From assembly GCF_003131205.1 (NCBI RefSeq), contig NZ_QFFY01000001.1, forward strand, positions 868,001 to 932,000: a stretch of DNA of 64,000 nucleotides. The letters are read 5' to 3'. Shown one piece after another: positions 1 to 7,810 of this stretch. The notes beneath the pieces were generated by a model. That model made no database searches and was not told the origin of the DNA. It saw nothing but the letters and a program-made list of their open reading frames with translations. The first letter of the stretch is position 1; every line of letters begins with the position of its first letter. The DNA comes from Occallatibacter savannae. GTDB lineage: Bacteria; Acidobacteriota; Terriglobia; Terriglobales; Acidobacteriaceae. Made by a program: the position numbers and the translations under genes.

Positions 1-764
1 CGAACCTCACCTCTCGACGGCGCAGGTGCAATCGGAGCACCTCCGATCCTTCCTCCGCTCTCCGGCCTCGCGACAACCACTCTCTGCGGACGCCCGCCAT
101 TTGCCCTTGCATACGAGCTGCGATCCGCGCGTGCCGCCTGAATCTGCTGCTGCTGCACCGGCGTCAGGGCCGTGTGCCTGCCCGACATGCCTCTGCGCTC
201 GATCGGCGTCGGATCGTGCCGGATGCCGCCGGGCCCTCCGTTGTACGCAATGCGCCGCTCGTTCGGAATCGTTCGCTCCTGCACGATCGTCCTGTCCACA
301 TAAACGTTGCGGACCACGGTCGTATTCACCCGCATCACCGCCGTGTTGTACGCAAACCGCCCATCGCGCCACTCACCGCCCACGAAGCCCTCGCCCATGT
401 AGCCGTAGCCGTAGTCGATCCCGCCGTAGTATCCGACATCATCTCCCCAGTACCCCTCGTGAAAGCGGTAACGACCGCCCTCCCAGCCCCACCACGGCGG
501 CGTCCACAGCGCCCCAACATAAGGCGCAGGCACCCACTCGCCCGGCACCCAGTAGTAGCCCTCATCGTCGTCGTACGCCCAATAACCCGGCGCCCACATC
601 CACCCCTCCTCCGGACAGGGCGGCTGCTCATAAACGGGCAGCTCCGGCGGCGCCATCGTAACGCTGATCGCAATCTGCGCGCGCATCCTCGCGGGTGCCG
701 CAGCGAAAACAAGCGCCAGCAAAAACGCTGGCAAAATACAACGCATCACTCTGGTTGCAGCCAT
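1..764 (-). CDS. YXWGXW-type secreted protein, 3' end cut by window edge
   Basis: The reading frame opens at an ATG at 764, nine bases after a strong AGGAGG, and runs off the left edge without a stop. The first ~29 residues form a signal peptide (basic start, hydrophobic core, Ala-rich end). Residues ~50-105 are rich in Tyr, Trp and Gly with the repeated pattern YWxxPGxW and a TPPWWGW segment, typical of secreted YXWGXW-repeat proteins that are common in Acidobacteriota and Proteobacteria. After that comes a basic, Gln-rich tail. The family has no established enzymatic role; a cell-envelope location is inferred from the signal peptide. The true C-terminus is outside the window. Confidence 0.8.
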   Translation of the reverse strand, partial: MAATRVMRCILPAFLLALVFAAAPARMRAQIAISVTMAPPELPVYEQPPCPEEGWMWAPGYWAYDDDEGYYWVPGEWVPAPYVGALWTPPWWGWEGGRYRFHEGYWGDDVGYYGGIDYGYGYMGEGFVGGEWRDGRFAYNTAVMRVNTTVVRNVYVDRTIVQERTIPNERRIAYNGGPGGIRHDPTPIERRGMSGRHTALTPVQQQQIQAARADRSSYARANGGRPQRVVVARPESGGRIGGAPIAPAPSRGEV

Positions 765-1043
765 GGGGAGAAATCCTCCTTCATCGCGCCCGTCGCTTCT
801 AAATATGCGTTCTCTAATGACGGGCGAATCCGGCGTGGGCATTTCAGTTTGCGCCTGCTCCTACGGACCGCGCCCAGCCACACGCCTATGACTTGGAGCC
901 TCATCACGCAAAATGCGTTGTACTCTGCTCGAAGTCTCCTGCGACCTACTCCCGCCTGCTTCTCACGCTCGGACCCACACGCCGGGCCAACTCTCGTGCG
1001 TTATCTTTAGAGAGCACCCGCGCCCCACGCGCAACTGAAAAGC

Positions 1044-2486
1044 ATGGACGTACTCAAGCGACTCTACGAACAGCACTTCGGCTCGCCGGCCGAGATCGTC
1101 AAGCCTCTGCAGGGCCAGCTCGGCGGCTCCGGACGCGCCATCATCCGCCTCTCCGGTTCACCCGGAAGCGCCATCGGCATCCTGTACCCGGTCCGCGAAG
1201 AAAACGTCGCCTTCCTCGAGTTCTCGCGTCACTTCCTCCGCCACGGCCTGCCCGTCCCCCATATCTATAAAGAGGACCTCGCCAACAACGCCTACCTCGA
1301 AGAAGACCTCGGCGACACCACGCTTTTCGAATTCCTCAGCGCCAATCGCTCCGGCGAAGACATCTCGCCCGCTGTGATCGACATTTACCGCAAAGTCGTC
1401 GCCACTCTTCCGCGCTTCCAGATCGAAGCCGGCCGCGACCTCAACTACAAGGTCTGCTATCCGCGCTCCAGCTTCGATCGCCAGTCCATCAACTGGGACC
1501 TCAATTACTTCAAGTACTATTTCCTGCGCCTCGCCGGAATTCCGTTCAGCGAACAGGCTCTCGAGAACGACTTCTCCCGCCTCACCAAACTCCTTCTCGC
1601 CGCACCGCACGACTACTTCCTCTATCGCGATTTCCAGTCGCGCAACGTCATGCTCCGCGATGGCCAGCCTTACTTCCTCGACTACCAGGGCGGCCGCAAA
1701 GGCGCGCTGCAATACGACATCGCTTCCCTGCTCTACGACGGCAAAGCCGACCTGCCTCCCGCTGTTCGACAGGAGTTGCTCGATGACTATCTCGATCGAG
1801 TCGCTGAATTCATCCCGCTCGATCGCGCGGCCTTCATGGAGCACTACTACGCCTACGTCTACGTGCGCATCATGCAGGCCCTCGGCGCCTACGGATTCCG
1901 CGGCTTCTACGAACGCAAGCCGCACTTCCTCCAGTCCGTTCCCTACGCTCTCAAGAACATTCGCTGGCTCGCGCACAACGTGAAACTACCCGTTGCCCTG
2001 CCCGCGCTGATGGAGTGCTTCCAGGGCATGCTTGCGTCAGAAAAGCTGATGCACATCGCCACCGGCACCGACAACCTCACGGTGCGCATCTTCAGCTTCT
2101 CCTTCCATCACCAGCCGCCCGTCGATGAGTCCGGCAATGGCGGCGGCTTCGTCTTCGACGCGCGCAGCCTTCCCAACCCCGGCCGCGAAGAACGATTCAA
2201 GCAGCTCACCGGCGTCGACGCGCCCGTAATCGACTACCTCAACCAACAGGGCTCAGTGCATCGCTACTTCGAGCACGTCTCCGCTCTCGTCGACTCCACG
2301 GTCACCGCCTACCGCAGCCGCGGCTTCGCACACTTGATGATCTCTTTCGGATGCACCGGAGGCCAGCACCGCTCCGTCTTCCTTGCCGACCAACTCGCTC
2401 AGCACCTTCGCGCTCGCGAAGGCGTCGAGGTTGTCGTCCGCCACATCGAGATGGAATCGAAGTTCCCGGAGAAGTTCGCATCGTGA
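1044..2486 (+). CDS. AmgK-like anomeric sugar kinase fused to a RapZ C-terminal domain
   Basis: 480 residues in two domains. Residues ~1-335 match the aminoglycoside-phosphotransferase fold of AmgK, the MurNAc/GlcNAc anomeric kinase of the peptidoglycan recycling shortcut: catalytic loop YRDFQSRN with Asp196, metal-binding FLDYQGG with Asp213, then LQYDIASLL. Residues ~345-475 match the C-terminal domain of RapZ, the adaptor that senses glucosamine-6-phosphate and binds small RNAs in enterics; the signature GCTGGQHRSV is at 436-445. The N-terminal P-loop ATPase part of RapZ is absent. The stop overlaps the start of murU (GTGA), so the two genes are translationally coupled and likely make UDP-MurNAc. 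The function of the RapZ half here is unknown; sensing of an amino-sugar ligand is a guess. Confidence 0.85.
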   Translation: MDVLKRLYEQHFGSPAEIVKPLQGQLGGSGRAIIRLSGSPGSAIGILYPVREENVAFLEFSRHFLRHGLPVPHIYKEDLANNAYLEEDLGDTTLFEFLSANRSGEDISPAVIDIYRKVVATLPRFQIEAGRDLNYKVCYPRSSFDRQSINWDLNYFKYYFLRLAGIPFSEQALENDFSRLTKLLLAAPHDYFLYRDFQSRNVMLRDGQPYFLDYQGGRKGALQYDIASLLYDGKADLPPAVRQELLDDYLDRVAEFIPLDRAAFMEHYYAYVYVRIMQALGAYGFRGFYERKPHFLQSVPYALKNIRWLAHNVKLPVALPALMECFQGMLASEKLMHIATGTDNLTVRIFSFSFHHQPPVDESGNGGGFVFDARSLPNPGREERFKQLTGVDAPVIDYLNQQGSVHRYFEHVSALVDSTVTAYRSRGFAHLMISFGCTGGQHRSVFLADQLAQHLRAREGVEVVVRHIEMESKFPEKFAS

Positions 2487-3229
2487 GGGCGATGATCCTC
2501 GCGGCCGGCCTCGGCACCCGCCTGCGCCCGCTCACTGACGACAGGCCCAAGGCTCTCGTCGAAGTCGCCGGTCGCACCCTCCTCGAACTCACGCTGGCGC
2601 GCCTCAAAGCATCCGGTGTCGTCGAAGTCATCATCAACACGCATCACTTCGCCGACAAAGTCGCCGACTACCTCTCCGCGCACCACAACTTCGGCATGAA
2701 CATCGAGATCTCCCGCGAAGAGATCCTCCTCGACACCGGCGGTGGAATGAAACAAGCTGCAAGCTTCTTCCGCCCGGATCTGAACGGCGACGAGCCCTTC
2801 CTCCTCCATAACGTCGACGTCCTCAGCAACATCGACTTCGCAGCCATGCTGCGGCACCACCGCAACACCAGCGCTCTCGCTACCCTCGCCGTCCAGGATC
2901 GCCCGACATCGCGCTACCTGCTTTTCGACGAGGCCGGCCATATGTGCGGTCGCCGCTCCGGCCTCAACGGTCCGGTCGAGCAGGTCCACCCCGCCCGCGA
3001 ACTCCACGCTCGCGCCTTCTCCGGCATTCACATCATCTCTCCGCGCATCTTCGATCTCATGCACGAAGAAGGCGTCTTCTCCATCGTCCCTGTCTACCTT
3101 CGCTTAGCTGCCGCGGGCGAATCGATCATCTCCTTTGCGGCCGACCAGTACTACTGGCGCGACCTCGGCCGCCCAGAGCAGATCGCCGCCGCCTCCCGCG
3201 ACATCGCCGACGCATCCTTCGAACTTTGA
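2483..3229 (+). CDS. murU: N-acetylmuramate-1-phosphate uridylyltransferase
   Basis: A nucleotidyltransferase of 248 residues that opens with the glycosyl-nucleotide signature LAAGLGTRLRPLT and follows with the KALVEV lysine, which binds the nucleotide phosphates in this fold. In the AmgK-MurU route, MurU joins MurNAc-1-phosphate and UTP to give UDP-MurNAc, bypassing the fosfomycin-sensitive de novo step. I chose the GTG at 2483 because it overlaps the upstream stop by four bases and gives the normal N-terminus MRAMILAAG; the ATG at 2492 is the alternative. The order kinase then uridylyltransferase is the same as in Pseudomonas amgK-murU. A generic sugar-1-phosphate nucleotidyltransferase remains possible, but the partner gene makes MurU most likely. 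Confidence 0.85.
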   Translation: MRAMILAAGLGTRLRPLTDDRPKALVEVAGRTLLELTLARLKASGVVEVIINTHHFADKVADYLSAHHNFGMNIEISREEILLDTGGGMKQAASFFRPDLNGDEPFLLHNVDVLSNIDFAAMLRHHRNTSALATLAVQDRPTSRYLLFDEAGHMCGRRSGLNGPVEQVHPARELHARAFSGIHIISPRIFDLMHEEGVFSIVPVYLRLAAAGESIISFAADQYYWRDLGRPEQIAAASRDIADASFEL

Positions 3230-3463
3230 CACCTCTCAGTCCACTAGGGAGCCAAAGTAGGCGACGGTAACCGATCTCGGTGCGGATCCATAAGAGATAA
3301 CTTTCATGTTTTCAGCTAGGCCGGGCCAACTGCGACCCGAATCAGCGGTAAAGGTACCCGGATCTCACTTCGGGAGAAACTCCCGAATGTTACTGAAGGG
3401 CCATAGACACCCCTCTATACCCTCATGCATCATCGTCCCTACCAAACCAGTAGTGGAGGATTT
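3230..3463 (+). promoter_or_regulatory. Leader of the Flp pilin gene with a strong hairpin
   Basis: A 234-base gap ahead of the pilin. It contains a perfect 8-bp hairpin with a 3-base loop (TTCGGGAG at 3369-3376, CTCCCGAA at 3380-3387). No U-run follows, so it is not a classical terminator. Other GC-rich segments suggest a structured 5' leader, but I could not match it to a known riboswitch. The pilin ribosome site GGAGGA is at 3455-3460. Confidence 0.35.
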
Positions 3464-3655
3464 ATGCATTCGTTAGGGATCTTGTATTTGGCCCTTCGCA
3501 GCTTTATCCAGCGTGAAGAAGGCCAGGATCTGGTCGAATACGCGCTGGTTGTCGCCTTGATCGCCTTTGGCGCCATAACCGGAATGGGTGTTCTAGCCAG
3601 CGGTCTGAACAACGCGTTCTCTCAGACGGCGTCGACCTTGACCTCAAACGTCTAG
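3464..3655 (+). CDS. Flp family type IVb pilin
   Basis: A 63-residue prepilin. It has a short leader, then the Flp processing region QREEGQDLVEYALVVALIAF, in which the Glu and Tyr following the cleavage glycine are the family hallmark, then one hydrophobic helix and a short polar tail. Flp pilins are cleaved by TadV-type peptidases and assembled by the Tad machine into adhesive pili. The start at 3464 is fixed by GGAGGA four bases upstream; an in-frame ATG at 3425 lacks such a site. No tad ATPase or secretin lies beside it. The TadG/TadE genes at 14.9-17.3 kb may belong to the same system. Confidence 0.9.
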   Translation: MHSLGILYLALRSFIQREEGQDLVEYALVVALIAFGAITGMGVLASGLNNAFSQTASTLTSNV

Positions 3656-3693
3656 AACTCTGCTCTTCATCACTTCCCCGGGGCCCCAGGAAA

Positions 3694-3739
3694 AAAGCGA
3701 CGCCGAGTGCGAGAGTACATCTCGAACCCGCGTCGCTTT
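3694..3739. terminator. Bidirectional terminator between pilin and DHS-like gene
   Basis: AAAGCGACGC at 3694-3703 pairs with GCGTCGCTTT at 3730-3739; the loop has its own short inverted repeat. A-rich sequence precedes and T-rich sequence follows, so it can end both converging transcripts. Confidence 0.75.
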
Positions 3740-3784
3740 CTGTTCAGCAGCTCAGTGGCTGTTCAGCAGGTCTCTGCGCCTGCT

Positions 3785-4756
3785 CTACCACCCCAGCACG
3801 TAGGCAAATATCAGCGGAGCCACGATCGAGGCATCCGACTCCACGATGAACTTGGGCGTCTTCTCGCCCAGCTTGCCCCACGTGATCTTCTCGTTTGGCA
3901 CCGCGCCGGAATAAGACCCGTAGCTCGTCGTCGAGTCCGAGATCTGGCAGAAATACGCCCATAGCGGCACATGCTCGCGCTGCAGATCCTGGTGCAGCAT
4001 CGGCACCACGCAGATCGGAAAATCTCCCGCGATTCCGCCGCCAATCTGGAAGAACCCGAGCGGTGCCGTCTTCGTCGTCTCCGTATACCACTCCGCCAGT
4101 TCCATCATGTACTCGATGCCCGTGCGCACCGTGTGCACTTTCTTCACGTCACCCGAGATGCAATGCCCGGCGTACATATTCCCCAGCGTCGCATCCTCCC
4201 AGCCCGGCACAAACATCGGCAGATTCTTCTCCGCCGCAGCCAGCAGCCAGCTGTTCTTCGGATCGATCTGATACGAGCCCTTCAGCACGCCCGAAAGCAG
4301 AATCTTATACATGAACTGGTGCGGGAAAAAGCGCTCATTCGCCTTGTCCGCCTTCACCCACTCGGCAAGAACCTCGTTCTCGATTCGGCGCATCGCCTCC
4401 ATCTCGGGAATGCACGTATCGGTGACTCTATTCATATGTCGCGACAGCAGCGCCGCCTCATCCGCCGGCGTCAGGTCCCGATAGTGCGGCACGCGCTCAT
4501 AAAAATCATGCGCAACGAGGTTGAAGACATCCTCTTCGAGGTTCGCTCCGGTGCAGCAAATCCCATGCACCTTGTCCTGCCGGATCATCTCCGCCAGCGA
4601 CAGCCCCAGTTCCGCCGTGCTCATCGCGCCCGCAATGGTCATGAACATCTTGCCGCCCGACGCGAGATGGGCCTTGTATGCTTCCGCCGCGTCCACAAGA
4701 GCCGCAGCATTGAAATGACGATAATGATGCTTGATAAATGAACTGATCTCTGGCAT
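3785..4756 (-). CDS. Deoxyhypusine synthase-like protein
   Basis: 323 residues matching the deoxyhypusine synthase fold, an NAD-dependent enzyme that moves the aminobutyl group of spermidine. The motif NEKITWGKL contains Lys295, equivalent to the imine-forming lysine of eukaryotic DHS, and the glycine-rich IGGGIAGDFP segment fits the NAD site. Bacteria lack eIF5A, the normal acceptor; some bacterial relatives are known to act as homospermidine synthases. No polyamine genes are adjacent, so the substrate cannot be read from context. It is a single gene, convergent with the pilin across a terminator. Confidence 0.85.
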   Translation of the reverse strand: MPEISSFIKHHYRHFNAAALVDAAEAYKAHLASGGKMFMTIAGAMSTAELGLSLAEMIRQDKVHGICCTGANLEEDVFNLVAHDFYERVPHYRDLTPADEAALLSRHMNRVTDTCIPEMEAMRRIENEVLAEWVKADKANERFFPHQFMYKILLSGVLKGSYQIDPKNSWLLAAAEKNLPMFVPGWEDATLGNMYAGHCISGDVKKVHTVRTGIEYMMELAEWYTETTKTAPLGFFQIGGGIAGDFPICVVPMLHQDLQREHVPLWAYFCQISDSTTSYGSYSGAVPNEKITWGKLGEKTPKFIVESDASIVAPLIFAYVLGW

Positions 4757-4865
4757 TTTCCGCTGTTTCTAACTCCCGTTCCCTACGCTAACACAGCGAA
4801 ATCAGCAGGAAATGAACACCACATTGCAGCCCGTTGCGCTCTCCATCTTCGACGCACAGGGTGTC

Positions 4866-4929
4866 TGTCATTCCGACCAGAGGTCGCCTGAGGCGAACCG
4901 TAGTGGACGAACCCGCAGTTGCTCTTCGC
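4866..4929. repeat. Dispersed repeat, type D (degenerate)
   Basis: The segment starts GTCATTCCGA and ends near GCAGTTGCTCTTCG. It resembles the clearer copies at 60824-60870 and 62359-62408 (GTCATTCCGAGCGAC...GGAACCTGCAGT). It lies in the 258-base gap between the DHS-like and GAF genes, which holds no gene. Confidence 0.4.
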
Positions 4930-4948
4930 ATGCACAGCCAAGATGCAC

Positions 4949-4993
4949 GGGTGCCCCATCCTAACCGCAGCTTTTGGCGGTTAGGGTGGGAGA
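4949..4993. repeat. Dispersed palindromic repeat, type A
   Basis: GGGTGCCCCA, then stem arms 4955-4968 and 4977-4990 (CCCATCCTAACCGC / GCGGTTAGGGTGGG) around a short T-rich loop. Same outer ends as the copies at 19.0, 31.4, 52.1 and 60.2 kb. Confidence 0.8.
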
Positions 4994-5014
4994 CAAAGAT
5001 CTACATCCGCCCAT

Positions 5015-5509
5015 TCAAGGTCCCGTCTCCGCCAGCACAAGTTCTTGCTCAGCCAGCCGCGCCAGATCCCGCAATAGCTGCCGGTCTTCCTCAGTAAACG
5101 TCCTCGCCTTCATGTCAATCACGCAGACCGTTCCGATCCGGTATCCGTTCACCACCAGAGGACACCCCGCATAAAACCGGATCTTCGGATGCTCCGTCAC
5201 AAACGGGTTGTCCTTGAACCGCGCGTCCTTCGCTGCGTTCTCCACCACCAGCAAATCATCGTAGAGAATCGCATGCGCGCAGAACGAAATCTCCCGCGGA
5301 GTCTCGCGCACATCCACGCCCCCGCACGACTTGAACCACTGCCGATTCGAATCGACCATCGTCACCGTCGAGATCGGCACGTTGAACGCCCGTCGCGCCA
5401 GCCGCGTCAGCCGGTCAAAGCGCTCCTCCGGAGGCGTATCCAGAATATTCAGCGCACGCAGTACTTCGATTCTCGCGTTCTCATCCGGCGGTACAGGCGC
5501 CTTCTGCAT
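5015..5509 (-). CDS. GAF domain protein
   Basis: 164 residues, nearly all one GAF domain. It has the usual start of this subgroup (NEAR/NARIEVLRALNILDTPPEERFDRLTRLA), the core ISTVTMVDSNRQWFKS, the FCAHAI segment, and GTVCVIDMKARTF before the last helix. GAF domains bind cyclic nucleotides, haem or other small ligands, and this subgroup often precedes kinase or GGDEF modules. Here no output domain is attached, so it would act through a partner. The ATG at 5509 is preceded by GGAG. A dispersed repeat separates it from the next gene. Ligand unknown. Confidence 0.8.
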   Translation of the reverse strand: MQKAPVPPDENARIEVLRALNILDTPPEERFDRLTRLARRAFNVPISTVTMVDSNRQWFKSCGGVDVRETPREISFCAHAILYDDLLVVENAAKDARFKDNPFVTEHPKIRFYAGCPLVVNGYRIGTVCVIDMKARTFTEEDRQLLRDLARLAEQELVLAETGP

Positions 5510-5554
5510 AAGGGGAATCTCCAGGTCAATTCGTCAAATCAGCACAACAGGTCT

Positions 5555-5597
5555 GTGGCCCATTCATCGCACAGCTTGATCGTGCGATGAGTGGGAT
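5555..5597. repeat. Dispersed palindromic repeat, type B
   Basis: Stem arms CCCATTCATCGCAC (5559-5572) and GTGCGATGAGTGGG (5582-5595) around AGCTTGATC. Closely related copies are at 53.34, 53.80, 60.90 and 62.43 kb. Confidence 0.8.
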
Positions 5598-5624
5598 CTC
5601 GCTACGATGCGACGCAACTCCGCT

Positions 5625-7205
5625 TCACTTCACTCTGCATGCAGCATTTTTCGCCGACGGCACTGCCATGAACACCAGGCTCGCCGGAGCCAGCTCAACG
5701 GTCCCCGCTTTCACATGCTCGTTGTTCAACGCCGGCAACGAACCATCCGCATTGGCCTTCAGCACCGCCCCATTCAAAGCCACAGCGTTGCTCGTCAGCG
5801 AATCCGAAGTGAGCACATACTTCTCCGCAGGCGTCGCAATCGCAATCGAGTGCTTCTCCTTCGCATCCGTATTCATCGCGACAATGGCCACGCCCCCAGG
5901 CACCCCACGCATGCAATTCGCATACACCCGCACCGCCGGATCCGCCTGCGCCTCCGGATTCAGCACCGTCGTCCCCATCAGCCGCTTCCACAACACCCCG
6001 GCCCAATAGTCGGGCCGCGGCTGCATCGTGCTCTCATCCAGCAAACCGTAGTCGCTCGCCGCCAGCGTGTTGTGCATGACCACCTTCACGCCCTTCTGCG
6101 CCAGCGTCCCGAGCTGATTCACGAATCGAAACGTATCCACAAACTGCGCCGCAATCCTGTCCCCGCCGCACGCAGCCTCAGCCGTCTCATTCAGCCACAA
6201 CGATTTCGCCGGCAGATACTTGTCGCGGAGCCCAGCATAGTAGGCCTCCGTCGTGTCCGTGCTGTTCAGCCACTCCGGCGTCAGCGCCTTCTCCACCGTC
6301 ATCGTTCCGCCGCACCGCTTCGACACCGCCCCGTAGAAGTGATACGAGAACGCATCGAAAATCGGTCCCGTACCCTTCAGGATGTCGTCGCTCTTGATCA
6401 TGTTCATCCGGAACCGCGACGAAATCAGCCCCTCCGCTCCCTCGCCCACTCCGCCCGGCCCCAGATACAACGTCTTCGGCGACTCCTTATGCACAAAATC
6501 GCCAAACAACTTCGCATCGCGCGCGAACGCCTCAGCGTCGTAGTCCTTTGGCGCAGCACCCGCTGCCGGAATCGTCGGCTCATTCATGAACTCCGTCGCA
6601 GCAATGGTCCCGCCCGCCTTGCGCGTGTAGTCAAACAAGGCCTTCGCCTGATCCGGAGTCCACACGCCCTCTTTGTTGCGTACGCCCGCACTGATCGCCA
6701 CCGAAGTCACGATCGGGGCATCCGTCGCGCGAGAAAAATCAACAACGCCCTTCCACTGCGCGCGCGTCAGCACGCCACGGTAGCCCTCCGGCGGCGCAGC
6801 CGGAGCAGGCGCATCGTTGTCCTGAAAAAACACGCTGTTCGCCCACGTTCCGCTCACGCGCATGTAAGCCGGGCCCAGCGCGGAAGCAAGCTTGCGCAGC
6901 CGTGCATCCGACAAATCGATCGGCTTCCTCTGCTGGAAGAGATTCGGGTCCAACCCCGCGGGCTGATTCGGATCAGGCGGCTTCGGCGCAGCCTCCGCAT
7001 TCGAGTCCTTATACGGCGCCCAGAACCTGCCGCCAATCACTTCGACCATCTCCACGTTGTACGAGAGATACCGCGGATCCACCGTCGCCGTCTTCGCCAT
7101 CTTGCCCGGCTCCAGCTTATGCGGAACCTCATTCTGCGCCGAACAGACCAAACCCGCCGCCGACAAACCAATGATCAGAACTGCAGACCAAGCCGCTTCA
7201 CGCAT
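5625..7205 (-). CDS. GH79 family glycoside hydrolase (beta-glucuronidase type), secreted
   Basis: 526 residues with an N-terminal signal peptide (cleavage expected near residue 22). The middle is a TIM barrel of clan GH-A: TEFMNEPT carries the NEP acid/base Glu209, and SLWLNETAE carries the nucleophile Glu340. The C-terminal ~100 residues form the beta domain usual in GH79. The family includes heparanases and the beta-glucuronidase of Acidobacterium capsulatum, so release of glucuronic acid or its 4-O-methyl form from plant or microbial glycans is the likely role. It acts in the periplasm or outside the cell. No transporter or regulator is adjacent. Exact substrate is inference. Confidence 0.82.
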   Translation of the reverse strand: MREAAWSAVLIIGLSAAGLVCSAQNEVPHKLEPGKMAKTATVDPRYLSYNVEMVEVIGGRFWAPYKDSNAEAAPKPPDPNQPAGLDPNLFQQRKPIDLSDARLRKLASALGPAYMRVSGTWANSVFFQDNDAPAPAAPPEGYRGVLTRAQWKGVVDFSRATDAPIVTSVAISAGVRNKEGVWTPDQAKALFDYTRKAGGTIAATEFMNEPTIPAAGAAPKDYDAEAFARDAKLFGDFVHKESPKTLYLGPGGVGEGAEGLISSRFRMNMIKSDDILKGTGPIFDAFSYHFYGAVSKRCGGTMTVEKALTPEWLNSTDTTEAYYAGLRDKYLPAKSLWLNETAEAACGGDRIAAQFVDTFRFVNQLGTLAQKGVKVVMHNTLAASDYGLLDESTMQPRPDYWAGVLWKRLMGTTVLNPEAQADPAVRVYANCMRGVPGGVAIVAMNTDAKEKHSIAIATPAEKYVLTSDSLTSNAVALNGAVLKANADGSLPALNNEHVKAGTVELAPASLVFMAVPSAKNAACRVK

Positions 7206-7359
7206 TCATCCCTCCCGGTGCTCGCTGCGACAAAAAGGCTCGCAAATCGTTCCCCGAAATCCTAAACCCTCCCGGAGCGACAGCGGCCTGTTCAATGCAT
7301 TGCTGGTAAGCCCACAAGCGGACAAACGTCTCGTTCAGTCAGCAGCGCGAACAATCTCT

Positions 7360-7758
7360 CTAGAGTTCCCACGGCCGAAGCGCGTGCTCGTACTTGTCCA
7401 TATCCACTCTCTCGCCGGAAAGGCGAACACCCTCCATCCTCAGCAGCCTCCGCTGTTCCTGCGCAGCCGCGCCTCGAAGCTTGATCTGCCCACCGGCACC
7501 GATGACACGGTGCCACGGCAACAGATGCGGATCTGTTCTCAATAACCTCGCCACAGCTCGATGAAGACGCGGATAACCGGCGGCAGCGGCGACGCGCCCG
7601 TAAGTGCTCACCTTGCCTGCTGGAATGGATAGGATGACGCGCTGAAACGCGATGTCGCGCGGCTCGTCCGAGCGCATCGAGGCGCGCAGAAAATTTCGTT
7701 TCGCCTTATGGGTCCCAAGCTGATCGGCAGGAAGAAATCTGTTTCCGCGATCGCGCAT
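7360..7758 (-). CDS. Alkyltransferase-like DNA repair protein (ATL)
   Basis: 132 residues matching the DNA-binding domain of O6-alkylguanine-DNA alkyltransferases, with PAGKVSTYGRVA and the recognition helix region HRAVARLLRTDPHLLPWHRVI. The catalytic cysteine of PCHRV is replaced by tryptophan (PWHRV), the hallmark of ATL proteins such as E. coli YbaZ. These bind alkylated guanine and hand it to nucleotide excision repair instead of removing the alkyl group. The start at 7758 has GAGGGA upstream; the ATG at 7677 is a shorter alternative. It lies just downstream of ribBA on the same strand. Confidence 0.85.
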   Translation of the reverse strand: MRDRGNRFLPADQLGTHKAKRNFLRASMRSDEPRDIAFQRVILSIPAGKVSTYGRVAAAAGYPRLHRAVARLLRTDPHLLPWHRVIGAGGQIKLRGAAAQEQRRLLRMEGVRLSGERVDMDKYEHALRPWEL

Positions 7759-7810
7759 CGATCCCTCGCCCTGGTTCCTCAGTCGAACGCAATCGTTCTC
7801 GAGTGCCGTC

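Noticed and set aside
3230..3463. A cyclic-di-GMP (GEMM) riboswitch ahead of the Flp pilin
   Set aside because: GCCAAAG and GGTAACCGA recall parts of the GEMM consensus, but the paired P2/P3 stems and the tetraloop receptor could not be found.
5607..7265. 552-codon open frame antisense to the GH79 gene
   Set aside because: Arg-rich shadow translation; the minus-strand frame has a signal peptide and both catalytic glutamates.
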